A DNA stretch of 64,000 nt, from positions 176,511-240,510 of the forward strand of contig CAVPMW010000018.1 in assembly GCA_963706515.1 (NCBI GenBank). The letters run 5' to 3'. The stretch comes from CAVPMW01 sp963706515 (GTDB lineage Bacteria > Chloroflexota > Anaerolineae > Anaerolineales > UBA4823). The notes under the pieces are model-generated. The model was not told where the DNA came from, did not search any database, and saw only the letters and a program-made list of their open reading frames with translations. This document shows, one piece after another, positions 43,594-53,401 of the stretch; position 1 is the stretch's first letter, and the number at the start of each line of letters is the position of its first letter. The position numbers and the translations under genes were made by a program.

Positions 43594-45190
43594 ATGAAAA
43601 AAAACATGCGTGAGCTTGCGGAAGGTATCCTGTACACGGATATGTATCAGCTCACGATGGCGCAGCTCTATTTTCGCATGAACTTGCACGAAAAGCCGGT
43701 GCTGTTCGAGCATTATTTCCGCTCCTATCCGGATTATGGAACGCACAAAGCCGGATTCTGCATCAATGCCGGCCTGGAATGGCTTTTAGATTGGATGGCT
43801 GAGGCTCACTTCCGTGATGAAGAGATCGACTACCTGCGCAGCTTAAAATCACGCACCGGGATGCGTTTGTTCCAGGACGACTTCCTGACCTGGCTGCATA
43901 AAAACGGCGATTTTTCTTCGATCAGCCTGTCTGCAATCCCCGAAGGCAGGGTAGTCCACCCCAATACGCCGTTGACCGTAGTTCGCGGACCTCTGGCAAT
44001 GGCGCAGATCCTCGAGACGCCTCTCCTGAATCAGCTGAACTATCAAACCCTGGTCGCAACGAAAGCCGCTCGCATCCACGAAATCGGCCGGGGACAGCTG
44101 CTGCTGGAATTTGGGATGCGCCGGGCTCACGACCGTGGGGCGAATGCCGGCACTCGCGCCGCGATCATCGGCGGCGCAAACTTTAGCTCGAATGTGGGTA
44201 TCTCCGCTGTCCTGGGCTACCCGCCCAAAGGGACCCATGCCCACAGCATGGTCCAGTTATACATAGCCCTGGGAATGACCGAGCTCGACGCGTTCCGCGC
44301 CTACGCCGAAGTGTATCCGGATGAATGCACCCTTTTGGTTGACACGGTCAATACTCTCGAGAGCGGTGTGCCCAATGCCATCTGCGTGTTTGAAGAGCTG
44401 GTCAAGAAAGGTCACAAACCGGTCGGCATCCGCCTGGATTCTGGCGACCTGGCATACCTGAGCATCCAGGCAGCCTGCATGTTGGATCAGGCGGGTTTTC
44501 CGGATGTTTCCATCGTGCTCTCGAACAACCTGGATGAGCTGATCATCTGGCAAATCTTGACCCAGATCCAGGAAGAAGCGCCGCGCTATCAGGTAGATGC
44601 CGATAAGCTGAGCAAACGGCTGGTATTTGGCGTCGGAACGCGCTTGATCACTTCCTGGGGAGAGCCCGCCCTGGGCGGCGTGTACAAACTGGCAGCCGTC
44701 CAGCACCAGGACCGCTGGCTTCCGTCGATCAAGTTATCCGAATCGGAATTCGAAGACACCTAACCCCGGCGAAAAATTAGCCTGGCGGGTCTATGACCAG
44801 CGGGGTAAGGCAACCGCTGACCTGCTCAGCCTGGCGAATGAGAATCCTCGCCAAATGAATCCGCTGGTTTTACGTCACCCTGGCGACCAAACCAAGCTGC
44901 GCACGCTGGAGCAGCGCAGTATCTCTGAGATCGAGCCGCTGCTCGTTGATATCCTGGTCGAAGGTAAGCTGGTCTATGACTTGCCGGATATCGAATCCAT
45001 GCGTTCCAGACGCACGGCAGATATCGAAAAGCTGGATTCGGGTGTGCGCCGGATCATGTTCCCGCATATCTATCACGTCTCGCTGACTCAAGGGTTATGG
45101 GATTTGAAACAGAACCTTATCGAGACCACGCTCAACCAGCATGACCTCGCTGGCGATCAACCAGCGCCAAATGGAAAGCAAACAATCTGA
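43594..45190 (+). CDS. pncB: Nicotinate phosphoribosyltransferase (frameshifted)
   Basis: Makes nicotinate mononucleotide from nicotinate and PRPP in NAD salvage. The first frame (43594-44763) has YTDMYQLTMAQLYF, EFGMRRAHDRGANAG, KGTHAHSMVQLY (with the phosphorylated-His region) and GIRLDSGDLAYLS. It stops after SIKLSESEFEDT. From about 44745 a second frame continues as KTPNPGEKLAWRVYDQRGK, exactly what the family has there, to 45190. One indel in GAATCGGAATTCG explains this. The full enzyme would have about 531 residues. The next gene starts 15 bases later. Confidence 0.92.
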
Positions 45191-45204
45191 AGGAGAGTGC
45201 AAAA

Positions 45205-45843
45205 ATGAAATGGCTGGCTTCTCCCCTGCTCTGGGGAATCCTGCTCATCCTGGCCGGTGTCCTGTTCCTGCTCGAAAACCTGGGCATCATTCAATTAGCA
45301 GGCTTGTTTTGGGCACTTCTGTTGACGCTGGCAGGTTTGTTTTTCCTGTTCGTTTACATTAACGATCGCACGAATTGGTGGGGGTTAATTCCAGGGTTTA
45401 CTCTGCTCGGCGTCGCCTCCCTGCTTTATTTAGATTATTTCAGCCCGCAATTGGCTGACGCGCTGGGTGGCGCATTGGTGCTGGGTGGGGTCGGGATTGC
45501 TTTTCTGGCAGTCTACCTGGCCGATCGCAGGAATTGGTGGGCGATCATCCCGATGGGGGTGATGCTCACCCTGGCAGCCGTTACCGCATTAGACCAGCTG
45601 GGTGTGGTTGCCTCCGGTGGGATTTTCTTTTTGGGTCTGGGGCTTACTTTCATCCTGGTCGCATTGTTGCCCAGCCCTGCAGGGAGGATGACCTGGGCGT
45701 GGATTCCGGCGGTTGCCTTGCTGGTCATGGGATTCCTGTTAACTGCCTCAGCAAGTAATTTAATCGTATACATTTTCCCACTGGCGCTGATCGTTGGGGG
45801 CGGGTACCTGTTCTACCGTGCCTTACGCCCAGGGAATCACTGA
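45205..45843 (+). CDS. Polytopic membrane protein, LiaF-neighbour type
   Basis: A 212-residue protein with about seven membrane segments, built from repeats of a pattern like LLWGILLILAGVLFLLENLGII and WWGLIPGFTLLGVASL. The repeated N-W-W-G/A-I-I-P motif suggests internal duplication. It matches DUF5668-like membrane units without a toast-rack domain. It lies between pncB and another LiaF-like gene with short gaps (15 and 19 bases). Function unknown. Confidence 0.75.
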   Translation: MKWLASPLLWGILLILAGVLFLLENLGIIQLAGLFWALLLTLAGLFFLFVYINDRTNWWGLIPGFTLLGVASLLYLDYFSPQLADALGGALVLGGVGIAFLAVYLADRRNWWAIIPMGVMLTLAAVTALDQLGVVASGGIFFLGLGLTFILVALLPSPAGRMTWAWIPAVALLVMGFLLTASASNLIVYIFPLALIVGGGYLFYRALRPGNH

Positions 45844-45861
45844 TCTAAGGAGCGGATAATT

Positions 45862-46926
45862 ATGAGCAACGACGATTACGGTCGCGGTAGACACAGGCAC
45901 AGCTATTTCTGGCCACTTTTATTGATCGCGCTGGGCGTGATCTTTCTGTTGAGCAATTTTCATTTGGTGCAGGGCAGCGCATGGTCGATCATCGCCAGGC
46001 TTTGGCCGCTGCTCCTGATCGTGGGCGGGCTCGACGGCTATCTGCATCGCAGAGATTGGGCGATCAACACCTTTTTCATTGCCTTGGGGATCTTGTTCCT
46101 GCTCAGCAACTTCGGGTATATCGCCGTAAGCATCTGGACCCTGCTGACGTATTTATGGCCAATATTCATCGTCGCCATCGGTCTGGATTTGATCTTCGGG
46201 CGCAGGTCCTGGTTGGGAGCGCTGGTTGGAGTGGTCGGCGTGCTGCTCATCTTAGGAGCCACTCTTGCGTACGTGGGGTTTGGGCTGACCAGCGGCGCAG
46301 CGACAGCCCAAACGAATGTCTCGCAGCAAGCCGGCGCAGCAACTTCGGCAACGATCAGCATCGAGCCGATTGCCGGTGACCTGGTAATCCAATCCCAATC
46401 CGACCCTGCAGTCTTGATTTCTGGCGCCGTACCCGAGGGCAGCCAGATCTACCAGGATTATAAATTGCAGGGCGAGACAGCCTCCTTCCGCATCTGGCAG
46501 ACCGGTCCGGGAACCACGGCTTTTATTCCCTCTCCAGGGCGCGGGCGTTGGGACCTCAGCTTAAATCAGACGCTTCCCCTGATCCTGAAAACCGTCCTGG
46601 TTGCAGGAGATCATCAAGAACAGCTCCAGGATCTGACCCTGAGCAGGCTGGATATTTCTACGATACTGGGCAATACCCAGGTCACTCTGCCAAAAAAGGG
46701 CAGGTTCAGCGGTAAAATCGAAGGGGTAATCGGCAACATCACGATCACTGTCCCCGAAGGCATGGAGCTTCGAGTCACCAGCTCGAATGTCCTCGCGGCA
46801 ACGTCGGTACCCGAAGGATATACCCATGAGGGTAACGTGTACACCTCGCCGGGTTACGGCAGCTCTGAAAACCAGATCGACCTCGAAGTGTCAGAGGTGA
46901 TCGGTTTGGTGCAAATCGAGCAGTAA
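45862..46926 (+). CDS. LiaF-like membrane protein with toast-rack domain
   Basis: A 354-residue protein. A basic His/Arg-rich start is followed by about five membrane segments with the DUF5668 pattern (FWPLLLIALGVIFLLSNFHL, repeated as FFIALGILFLLSNFGYI). Residues about 160-354 form a DUF4097-like toast-rack domain (ISIEPIAGDLVIQSQSD, LDISTILGNTQVTLPKKG, GVIGNITITVPEGMELRV). It is probably a sensor or scaffold of envelope stress. It is the last gene of the run, with a terminator 13 bases after the stop. Confidence 0.82.
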   Translation: MSNDDYGRGRHRHSYFWPLLLIALGVIFLLSNFHLVQGSAWSIIARLWPLLLIVGGLDGYLHRRDWAINTFFIALGILFLLSNFGYIAVSIWTLLTYLWPIFIVAIGLDLIFGRRSWLGALVGVVGVLLILGATLAYVGFGLTSGAATAQTNVSQQAGAATSATISIEPIAGDLVIQSQSDPAVLISGAVPEGSQIYQDYKLQGETASFRIWQTGPGTTAFIPSPGRGRWDLSLNQTLPLILKTVLVAGDHQEQLQDLTLSRLDISTILGNTQVTLPKKGRFSGKIEGVIGNITITVPEGMELRVTSSNVLAATSVPEGYTHEGNVYTSPGYGSSENQIDLEVSEVIGLVQIEQ

Positions 46927-46938
46927 GGAATAATAAAA

Positions 46939-46980
46939 AACCGGATGACGGGTGGGAAGCTTGCCACCCGTCATCCGGTT
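46939..46980. terminator. Bidirectional terminator between convergent genes
   Basis: A 17-base-pair perfect stem (46939-46955 with 46964-46980) with an 8-base loop. Six A precede it (U-tract for the minus strand) and TTT is at its plus-strand end. Confidence 0.9.
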
Positions 46981-46989
46981 TAAAGATTG

Positions 46990-49534
46990 TTATTGACTCA
47001 TCCCGGGCAAGGTGAAATCGGGTTTGCCGCCCTGCTCAATAATTTCAAGCGGAATTAGATCCACCTGATCCCCATTAATCTGGCGGGTGAGGCTGGCAGA
47101 ATCTAGGATCTGCCGGTTGTTGACGATCTGGACGCCCAGCTGGTACGGCGCCTGGACTGTGGAGCTGACTTCGATCCACAGCCTGCCAGAATAATGCTCC
47201 GGCAGGATCCAGCTGACGACCTGACCGACGCCGATGTCATAACCTGCGCTCGTCTCTGTGCCAGGTTGTACTTCACTCAGGAGTTGTACTTCGCTCAGGA
47301 CCTGTCCGTTCGAATCCTTCAGGCGCAGGTCAGCGGCGGGTGCGTCCACTGCGATGATCAGCCACTTCCCGGCTGCCTGCGCGTCCGGTTTAGTTGCAGG
47401 CTTCCAGCCCAGCCAGCGAGTGTGCCCGGTCACATGCTCATCATGGAAAGCCCGCCATTCGAGCTCGGTAGCCATACCTTCCGGGTTATCCGCAATTTTT
47501 CCGGTCGCATCGATCATCTTTTTAGGATGGCCGCGCGTGTTGATCTCCGAGATGATCGATACGTGGTCGATGATCCCATCGCCTTCCCAATCGAAAAATA
47601 CGATATCTCCGATCTGGTATGACTCGGCTATTGGGCAGAATCATCCCATTGTAGGCAAAAAAGCGCCACATATCCTGGGTGTTCCGGGAGTTGCGCCAGC
47701 GATAGTAATGGCTCGGCTCGTTCCAGAAATCTCTCTCCAGGGCAAGCTGGAGATTGTAATTAATTCCTTCGCGATAGGCATCTAAAACCAGGTCCGCGCA
47801 ATCACCCCGGTAAAACCCATGGAAGGGACCGTCGCAGCCGCGGAAAGGCGAAGGGCAGCCCCGCTCCTGCCCATAAGGCATGCCGATCTCCTGTTGGGCT
47901 GCCGTGAGAACGTCCGCGGGTGATGCGCTGAATGCCATCTGGATCCCCGCCAAACTCCCTGGCGAGAGGGTCAGCTCGATCTTCGCCGGTGAAAACAGCA
48001 CACCTTTCTGTTCGGGCTGCAGGCGGACTTTCAGCTTTTGCCCCTTCCCTGTTGGTAATTCGAGGCGGAAATCTCCGTTGGATGAGGTTTTCACTTTATG
48101 CCCGAAATTATCGGTGAGAGCGACACCCGGCAGAGGGTGTCCCGCGCCATCGCTTACCCAGCCTGCCACCAAAATGGACGCCTTCCCCAGCCCGCTGCGC
48201 TCCAAGGCAAATACCTGCTGCTGGTCAGGCTGTAATATTTCTCCGGCAATCGCAGCTGGCATCCCTGCAAAAACCAGCAAAGCACCATCGCTGGAAATTG
48301 CCGGTGGGGATTGTGTCCCTAAATCGATGTCTTCAGCCGGACCCAGTGCCAGCAGCTTATCCGTTTTATCCGTCAGGCGGTCATACAAACTCAGCTCAAT
48401 AGCATGCCCCTCCCCCAGCTGGCTGATCTCCAGCCAGCGACCATCGGCGGAAAGCGCAAACCCAATCTCTCCCGGCTCAGAGAAACTGGTGCCGCCGATT
48501 GCTGCCACCTCCCCGGTCAGGCGATCGTAGTGAAATAAACCTATGGATTTCTCATTTTCACTCGCTGGTGAGGCGGCGAAAACCAAATAATTCCCGTCCG
48601 CAGAAATCGCGGGGGTTGCCAGAGCCAGCCTGAGCGCCTTACCATCCGGCGAGGCGGGAACCTCGGCTATACGCATGGTCAGGCGGTCATACACCACCAG
48701 GTGCAGCTCCCTGCCGGGAACGCTCTCCGGGAGCCTGCGGGGTATTCCCCGGTGAGATTGGTCGCATAAGACAGGAAAGCGACGTAGCGTCCGTTTGCCG
48801 AGATTGCCGGGCGCAGCGACCAGCCGTTCGCCGGCGAGCCATCCTGCGCAGCCGATATCCGCTGGATACTGCCAGTCTGCCGGTCGAAGACAAACACATC
48901 GGCGGCGCCGTTGTCATCCGCTCTCCCCGCTGCGCCGGGTTTCTCCAGGTTATCCGCCAGGGAGACAAAGGCGATGTAGCGCCCATCTGCCGATAGGCTG
49001 GGCCAATCGGACCAGCCATTCCCTGGCTGACCATCCCCTGCCCTGGATACCAGCTCCGTTTTCCGCGCTGTCCAGGTTGTGCAGGAAGACATTCGCCTGG
49101 CGGATCCCCGCCGGTTTAGCGCTCAGCCCAGCCTCACCCAGATTGCTCGACAGCGATGTGAACGCCACCAGGCGCCCATCGGCGGATATAGCCGGCTGGT
49201 AAGACCAGCCATTGCCTTGCTCGCCATCGCTGCGCAGCGATAACCGCTGGACTACCCCACTCTTGCGGTCGCTGACGAAGATATCCGCCACTCCATTATT
49301 GTCGCCTGGCACCAGGTTGCTTGCGAGAGAGACAAAAGCCACTCTGCTCCCTTCCGCCGAGACTGCGGGGCTGCCCGACCATGAGTCGGGGACCGCCCCG
49401 CCTGGAGCAATCGACAGGTACTGCGGGACTTCCCCCGGCGTCAACGCCCCCGGCGAGCTGGCCTCCGCCTTTAGAGGAGCCACCGTTATAACCAGCAACA
49501 GCAAACCCACCCAAAATCCTGATTTTGAGGACAT
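46990..49534 (-). pseudogene. Secreted propeller protein with NlpC/DUF1287-like domain, three frameshifts
   Basis: Consecutive minus-strand frames form one gene of about 845 residues. 49534-49070 gives a signal peptide (VGLLLLVITVAPLKAEA) and PD40 blades (SGSPAVSAEGSRVAFVS); 49090-48710 and 48710-47640 give more blades (PAISADGRLVAFTS type), then a carboxypeptidase-regulatory-like domain (SILVAGWVSDGAGHPLPGVAL). The last part is a cysteine-peptidase domain: GDCADLVLDAYREG (Cys), IGDIVFFDWEGDGIIDHVSII (His) and MIDATGK (Asp). Frames change near 49070, 48710, and 47640, with a return near 47520. All family motifs survive, so sequencing indels are as likely as decay. It probably hydrolyses peptidoglycan peptides. 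A short duplication encodes LLSEVQ twice. Confidence 0.75.
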
Positions 49535-49567
49535 GTTTACGGAATTGTAATACAGAATGAATCCGCC

Positions 49568-49596
49568 TTGACGATAGAACTAATGTTCGATAAAAT
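49568..49596 (+). promoter_or_regulatory. Promoter of the LuxR-type regulator
   Basis: TTGACG (49568-49573), 17 bases, TAAAAT (49591-49596). Expected start near 49603, 73 bases before the ATG. Confidence 0.65.
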
Positions 49597-49675
49597 ATTA
49601 GACAGGAAGCATCTACCTGGCACCCGCCGGGTAGGCTTTCCTGGCGAGCAAATTGTTACGGTCCGGGTGATACCC

Positions 49676-50104
49676 ATGTCCTCGCTCTTCCATTCCTTAT
49701 GGCAGCGCCTCCTGCAAGATCTGGGCCTGAAGCCAACCGATACGCGCCTGTTTTCGTTGGATGAATCGCTCCTGCACTCCGTACAGGAGCTGGCTTCACA
49801 GGAGCAGCGCCCCGAGCAGGAAATTACTGCCGACCTGTTGGCTTACGCCCTGACCCAGCACCTCAGCACAGAGACAAACCTGGGGCGCTGGCAATCGCTT
49901 TCAGCGCGCGAGCAGCAAGTAGCCGCCCTGGCCTGCCTGAATTACACCAACCACCAAATCGCCGCCCGCCTGGTAATCGCCCCTTATACAGTCAAATCCC
50001 ATATGCGCAACATCCTGCGCAAGTTCGACCTGCACAGTAAAACCGAGCTGCGCAATGCCCTGGCAGATTGGGATTTCAGCGCCTGGAGCGACCCATCCCC
50101 ATAG
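49676..50104 (+). CDS. LuxR-type HTH transcriptional regulator
   Basis: A 142-residue protein. The C-terminal helix-turn-helix is typical: LSAREQQVAALACLNYTNHQIAARLVIAPYTVKSHMRNILRKF. The N-terminal 70 residues are helical (DESLLHSVQELASQEQ) without a receiver or recognised sensor domain. The frame is open further upstream, but the promoter lies there, so the ATG at 49676 (MSSLFHSLWQ) is the likely start. It is divergent from the propeller/peptidase gene and 130 bases upstream of the RecA-like/PolB cassette, either of which it might control. Confidence 0.85.
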   Translation: MSSLFHSLWQRLLQDLGLKPTDTRLFSLDESLLHSVQELASQEQRPEQEITADLLAYALTQHLSTETNLGRWQSLSAREQQVAALACLNYTNHQIAARLVIAPYTVKSHMRNILRKFDLHSKTELRNALADWDFSAWSDPSP

Positions 50105-50199
50105 CGCCAGATCTGGCCCATCCCAGGGTGAGCTGCCCATCCCTGGCTCGTCTCAGGGGTTAGCCCCTTTAATCCCCCTCTTTTAACCCCGGTAAGCGA

Positions 50200-50228
50200 T
50201 TGTTTTTCCCCTGCGCTTAAGCTATGCT
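50200..50228 (+). promoter_or_regulatory. Promoter of the RecA-like/PolB cassette
   Basis: TTGTTT (50200-50205), 17 bases, TATGCT (50223-50228). The GTG at 50235 is 6 bases after the -10 box, so the message is probably leaderless. No LexA-type palindrome was recognised. Confidence 0.55.
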
Positions 50229-50234
50229 GGGGAC

Positions 50235-50770
50235 GTGAATGCGCCCATTGAGCTCTCCACCGGTCGTTTTTCGCTCCTGATCGCTCCAGGTCGGGCGCTG
50301 GAGCGCTTGCTGGACCCACTCGCCCGCCTGGCAGTGCAAGGACCCCTGCCGCGTCCTGGACGGCGGCAACGGCTTCAACGTGTACAAAGTGGCCCAGCAT
50401 TTGAGGCGGCACACCGCTGACCTGTCTGCCGCCCTGGAGAACATCCAGGTCAGCGCGCGCCTTCACCTGCTACCAGATGGTGGCGCTGCTAGACAGCACG
50501 CCTGGCAGCTACGTGCCCACCCTGGTGCTCGACCTGCTCTCCACCTTCACTGACGAGAATGTTCCATTTATCGAGCGGAGGCGGCTGCTCGCCGCCAGCC
50601 TGTTCGCACTGCGCCGCTTGAGTCTGCATGCCCCGCTGGGAGTCAGCGCCCGCCTGGCGGAACCCAGCCAGAGCGAATATAGGCTCCTGCTGGCAGCTCT
50701 GGAGGAAGCCGCTGACCAGGTCTGGCGCTTTGAAGCGCCTGCTCCCCCGCCGCCGATCCGCCTGTTTTGA
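50235..50770 (+). pseudogene. RecA/RadA-like ATPase paralogue, degenerate P-loop (two frameshifts)
   Basis: About 178 residues in three frames: VNAPIELSTGRFSLLIAPG (50235 on), then CRVLDGGNGFNVYKVAQHLRRHT (about 50345-50455), then AFTCYQMVALLDSTPG to the stop at 50770. The pattern of a hydrophobic strand ending APGRALERLL where RecA has its Walker A, the VLDGGN strand and PTLVLDLLSTF as a Walker B-like strand suggest an inactivated RecA/RadA fold. No GKT/S is seen. Such a gene precedes the polB2-type polymerase in archaea and some bacteria, as far as I recall. It would act as an ImuA-like helper. This assignment rests on pattern and context, not on a search. Confidence 0.55.
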
Positions 50771-50784
50771 GGAGATGCATCTGC

Positions 50785-51051
50785 ATGGGCCGCACACTAC
50801 CCTCTATCACCCAGGCTTTCCTGCAAGAGCAGGAATCCTTCCACCGCTTTCGGCGCGCTCTGCGGCGCAGCGACCAGCTTGCCCTGGACGATCTATTCGC
50901 CGCCGCTCACCAGCATCTTGCCGCCGCGGCCTACGCCTCGCATGCCCTGCCCTTCGAGGTCTTCTTGCTGGCTATGCTGCTGGAAGAGCATAAAGAGGTG
51001 ATGCGCCTGCGCAGCCAGATGCAAGACCTGCTGAAGCCGGGCAATGATTGA
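50785..51051 (+). CDS. Small helical protein of the PolB cassette
   Basis: An 88-residue all-helical protein (MGRTLPSITQAFLQEQESFHRF, then LEEHKEVMRLRSQMQDLLKPG). No known domain. The ATG at 50785 follows GAGGAG by 10 bases. It overlaps the polymerase gene by 8 bases, so the two are translationally coupled. Its intact frame, between two broken neighbours, is notable. It may be a bridging subunit between the RecA-like protein and the polymerase. Confidence 0.65.
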   Translation: MGRTLPSITQAFLQEQESFHRFRRALRRSDQLALDDLFAAAHQHLAAAAYASHALPFEVFLLAMLLEEHKEVMRLRSQMQDLLKPGND

Positions 51052-53389
51052 ACGGACCGGCTGGCTGCTCGACCTGTACGCCGACCCGGAAGCGGGCCTG
51101 GCGCTCTGGTTCCTGGATGAGGAGGGGCAGCGCTTGCGGCTGCGCCAGGCTTTCCCGGTGAGCTTCTATATCGCCGGGCCTGCGCCGCGGCTGCGCGCAG
51201 TATGGCGCTACCTGGAAAGCCGGCCTGGAGCGCTCCACCTGGAACGGCAGGAGCGTCGCGACTTGTTCCTGCCCGAGCTTGTGCCCGTGCTGGCGGTGCG
51301 GGTGGAGCGGCCCGCTGACCAGCCCCGCCTCTTCCAGGAGGTGGCCCAGGCTTTCCCGGAGCTGACTTACTATGACGCCGACCTGCCGCTCACCCTGCGC
51401 CATGCAGCCCAATACGGCACCTTTCCGCTGGCGCACTGCCGGGTTGAGACGGACGAGGCGGGTTGGATCCACGCGCTGGAAGCGCTGGACACACCCTGGG
51501 ACCTGGACCCGGGTGCGCCTCCGCTGCGCGCCCTGTCGCTCGAGCCGGATGTCGACCCTTTCCACGCTGCCCCTACCCACCTGCTGGCGCGCAGCCAGCG
51601 GGCGAGCTACCGCCTGGCTTTAGAGCCCGTCCGTCCCCTGCTGGTCAACTTGCGCGCCATCCTGCAGCGCCACGACCCGGACCTGCTGCTCACCCCCTGG
51701 GGTGACACCTGGCTGCTGCCGCACCTGCTGGAGCGCGCCCGCAAGCTGCACCTGCCTCTCCCCTTCAACCGGGATGCCGGCCGCGGGGTGATCCGCAAAC
51801 AGGAGCGCACCTATTTCTCTTACGGGCAGGTCATTTACCGCGGCCAGCAGGTGCATCTCTTCGGGCGCTGGCACATCGACAGCTGCAACGCCATCTTGTT
51901 TCACGATTACGGCCTGGACGGCGTATTCGAGCTGGCACGCGTCACCGCCCTGCCGGTGCAGACCGTGGCGCGGGTCTCGCCCGGCACGCGGCATCTCAGC
52001 CATGCAGATGGTCACCGCCTTGCGCCAGGGCGTGCTGGTCCCCTGGCACAAACAGCAGGCCGAATATCTGAAGACGCGCCCTGGACCTGCTCCACGCCGA
52101 CCAGGGCGGGCTGGTTTACCAGCCCATCATCGGGCTGCACTAGCGATGTGGCCGAGATCGACTTCATCTCCATGTACCCCAGCATCATGGTGCGTTTCAA
52201 CATTTCTCCCGAGACGGTGGGCACCGGACGACCCTCGGCCGAGCAGGTGCCCGAGCTGGGTCTGACGATCGACCGCCAGCAGACCGGTCTGATCCCGCAG
52301 ACGCTCTGGCGCCGCTGCTGGAAAAGCGCCTGGCGCTCAAAGCTCGCCTGGCCGAGCTGCCTGCCTGGGATCCGCGCCGCAAGGCTTACAAAGCGCGCAC
52401 CACTGCGCACAAATGGCTGCTGGTCACCTGCTTCGGCTACCTGGGGTATAAGAATGCCCGCTTCGGCAGGATCGAAGCGCACGAAGCAGTCACCGCCTAC
52501 GGGCGCGAGGCGCTGCTGCGCGCCAAGGAAGCTGCCGAAGACATGGGATTCACTCAGTCCTGCACATGTACGTGGACGGGCTGTGGGTCAAGCGGGAAGG
52601 CGCTTCACAGCCGGTCGACTTTCAGGCGCTGCTGAACGAGATTACTCGAGCGCACCGGGCTGCCGATTGCTCTGGACGGGATTTACCGCTGGGTGGCGTT
52701 CCTGCCTTCGCGCCTGGACGAGCGCGTACCGGTGCCCAACCGTTATTTCGGGGTGTTCCAGGACGGCACCTTCAAGCTGCGCGGGATCGAGGCTCGCCGC
52801 GGCGACACACCGGCCTTCATTGTCGAAACCCAGCTGCAAATGCTGGAGCTCCTGGCCCGGGCAGAGCGCCTGCCGGAGTGCCTGCCGTCGGTGCTGGCCC
52901 TGCTGCGGCGGCGCGTGGGTGAGCTGCGCCGCAGGAAAATTCCGCTGGAGAAGCTGCTGGTCTCGCAAAAGCTGAGCCGCAACCTGGAGGAGTACCGCAC
53001 TCCCTCGCCGGCAGCCCGGGCAGTAGCCCAGCTCCAGGCGACGGGGAAATCGGTTCGCCGCGGCCAGCACGTGCGCTTTTTGTATACCCGCGGGGAGCCG
53101 CACACCCACAGCGCAGCTCGCGCTGGAAACCGATGTGCGCGCCTGGGACTTGCCGGGAGCTGCCTTGCCGGGAGCTGCCGGTTCTGCCTGCGTCGATACG
53201 GAACGCTATATCACCCTGCTGTTAAGGGCTGCCAGCACGATCTTGCAGCCTATGGGAGTAGATGAGCGCACCCTTCAGGATTGGGTGCTGGGGAACGCCG
53301 GATATCTCACCCGGCCTGGTTACCTGCAGGATACGTTAAATTATGCTTTGCCTTTGTGGGCGCAAAGCTCGCTGGCCATTCCGGGTTGA
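51044..53389 (+). pseudogene. B-family DNA polymerase, PolB2-like (about seven frameshifts)
   Basis: Reading across frames gives about 780 residues, the usual length. Frame changes lie near 51980, 52077, 52143, 52303, 52553, 52645 and 53110. Motif A is EIDFISMYPSIM; motif B region HKWLLVTCFGYLGYKNARFG; motif C HMYVDGLWVKREG, which has only one of the two usual aspartates. The exonuclease segment reads LRALSLEPDVDP where proofreading enzymes have DxE, so exonuclease activity is probably lost. These traits recall archaeal PolB2 and point to translesion or accessory synthesis. Base composition is richer in GC than around it. A 15-base tandem duplication lies at 53151-53180. Decay versus sequencing error cannot be decided here. 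Confidence 0.8.
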
Positions 53390-53401
53390 CTGGAAGCGAG
53401 T

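Noticed and set aside
49568..49675. An upstream start for the LuxR-type gene
   Set aside because: The in-frame TTG at 49568 is the -35 box of a good promoter and the -10 box lies at 49591, so translation must start further downstream.
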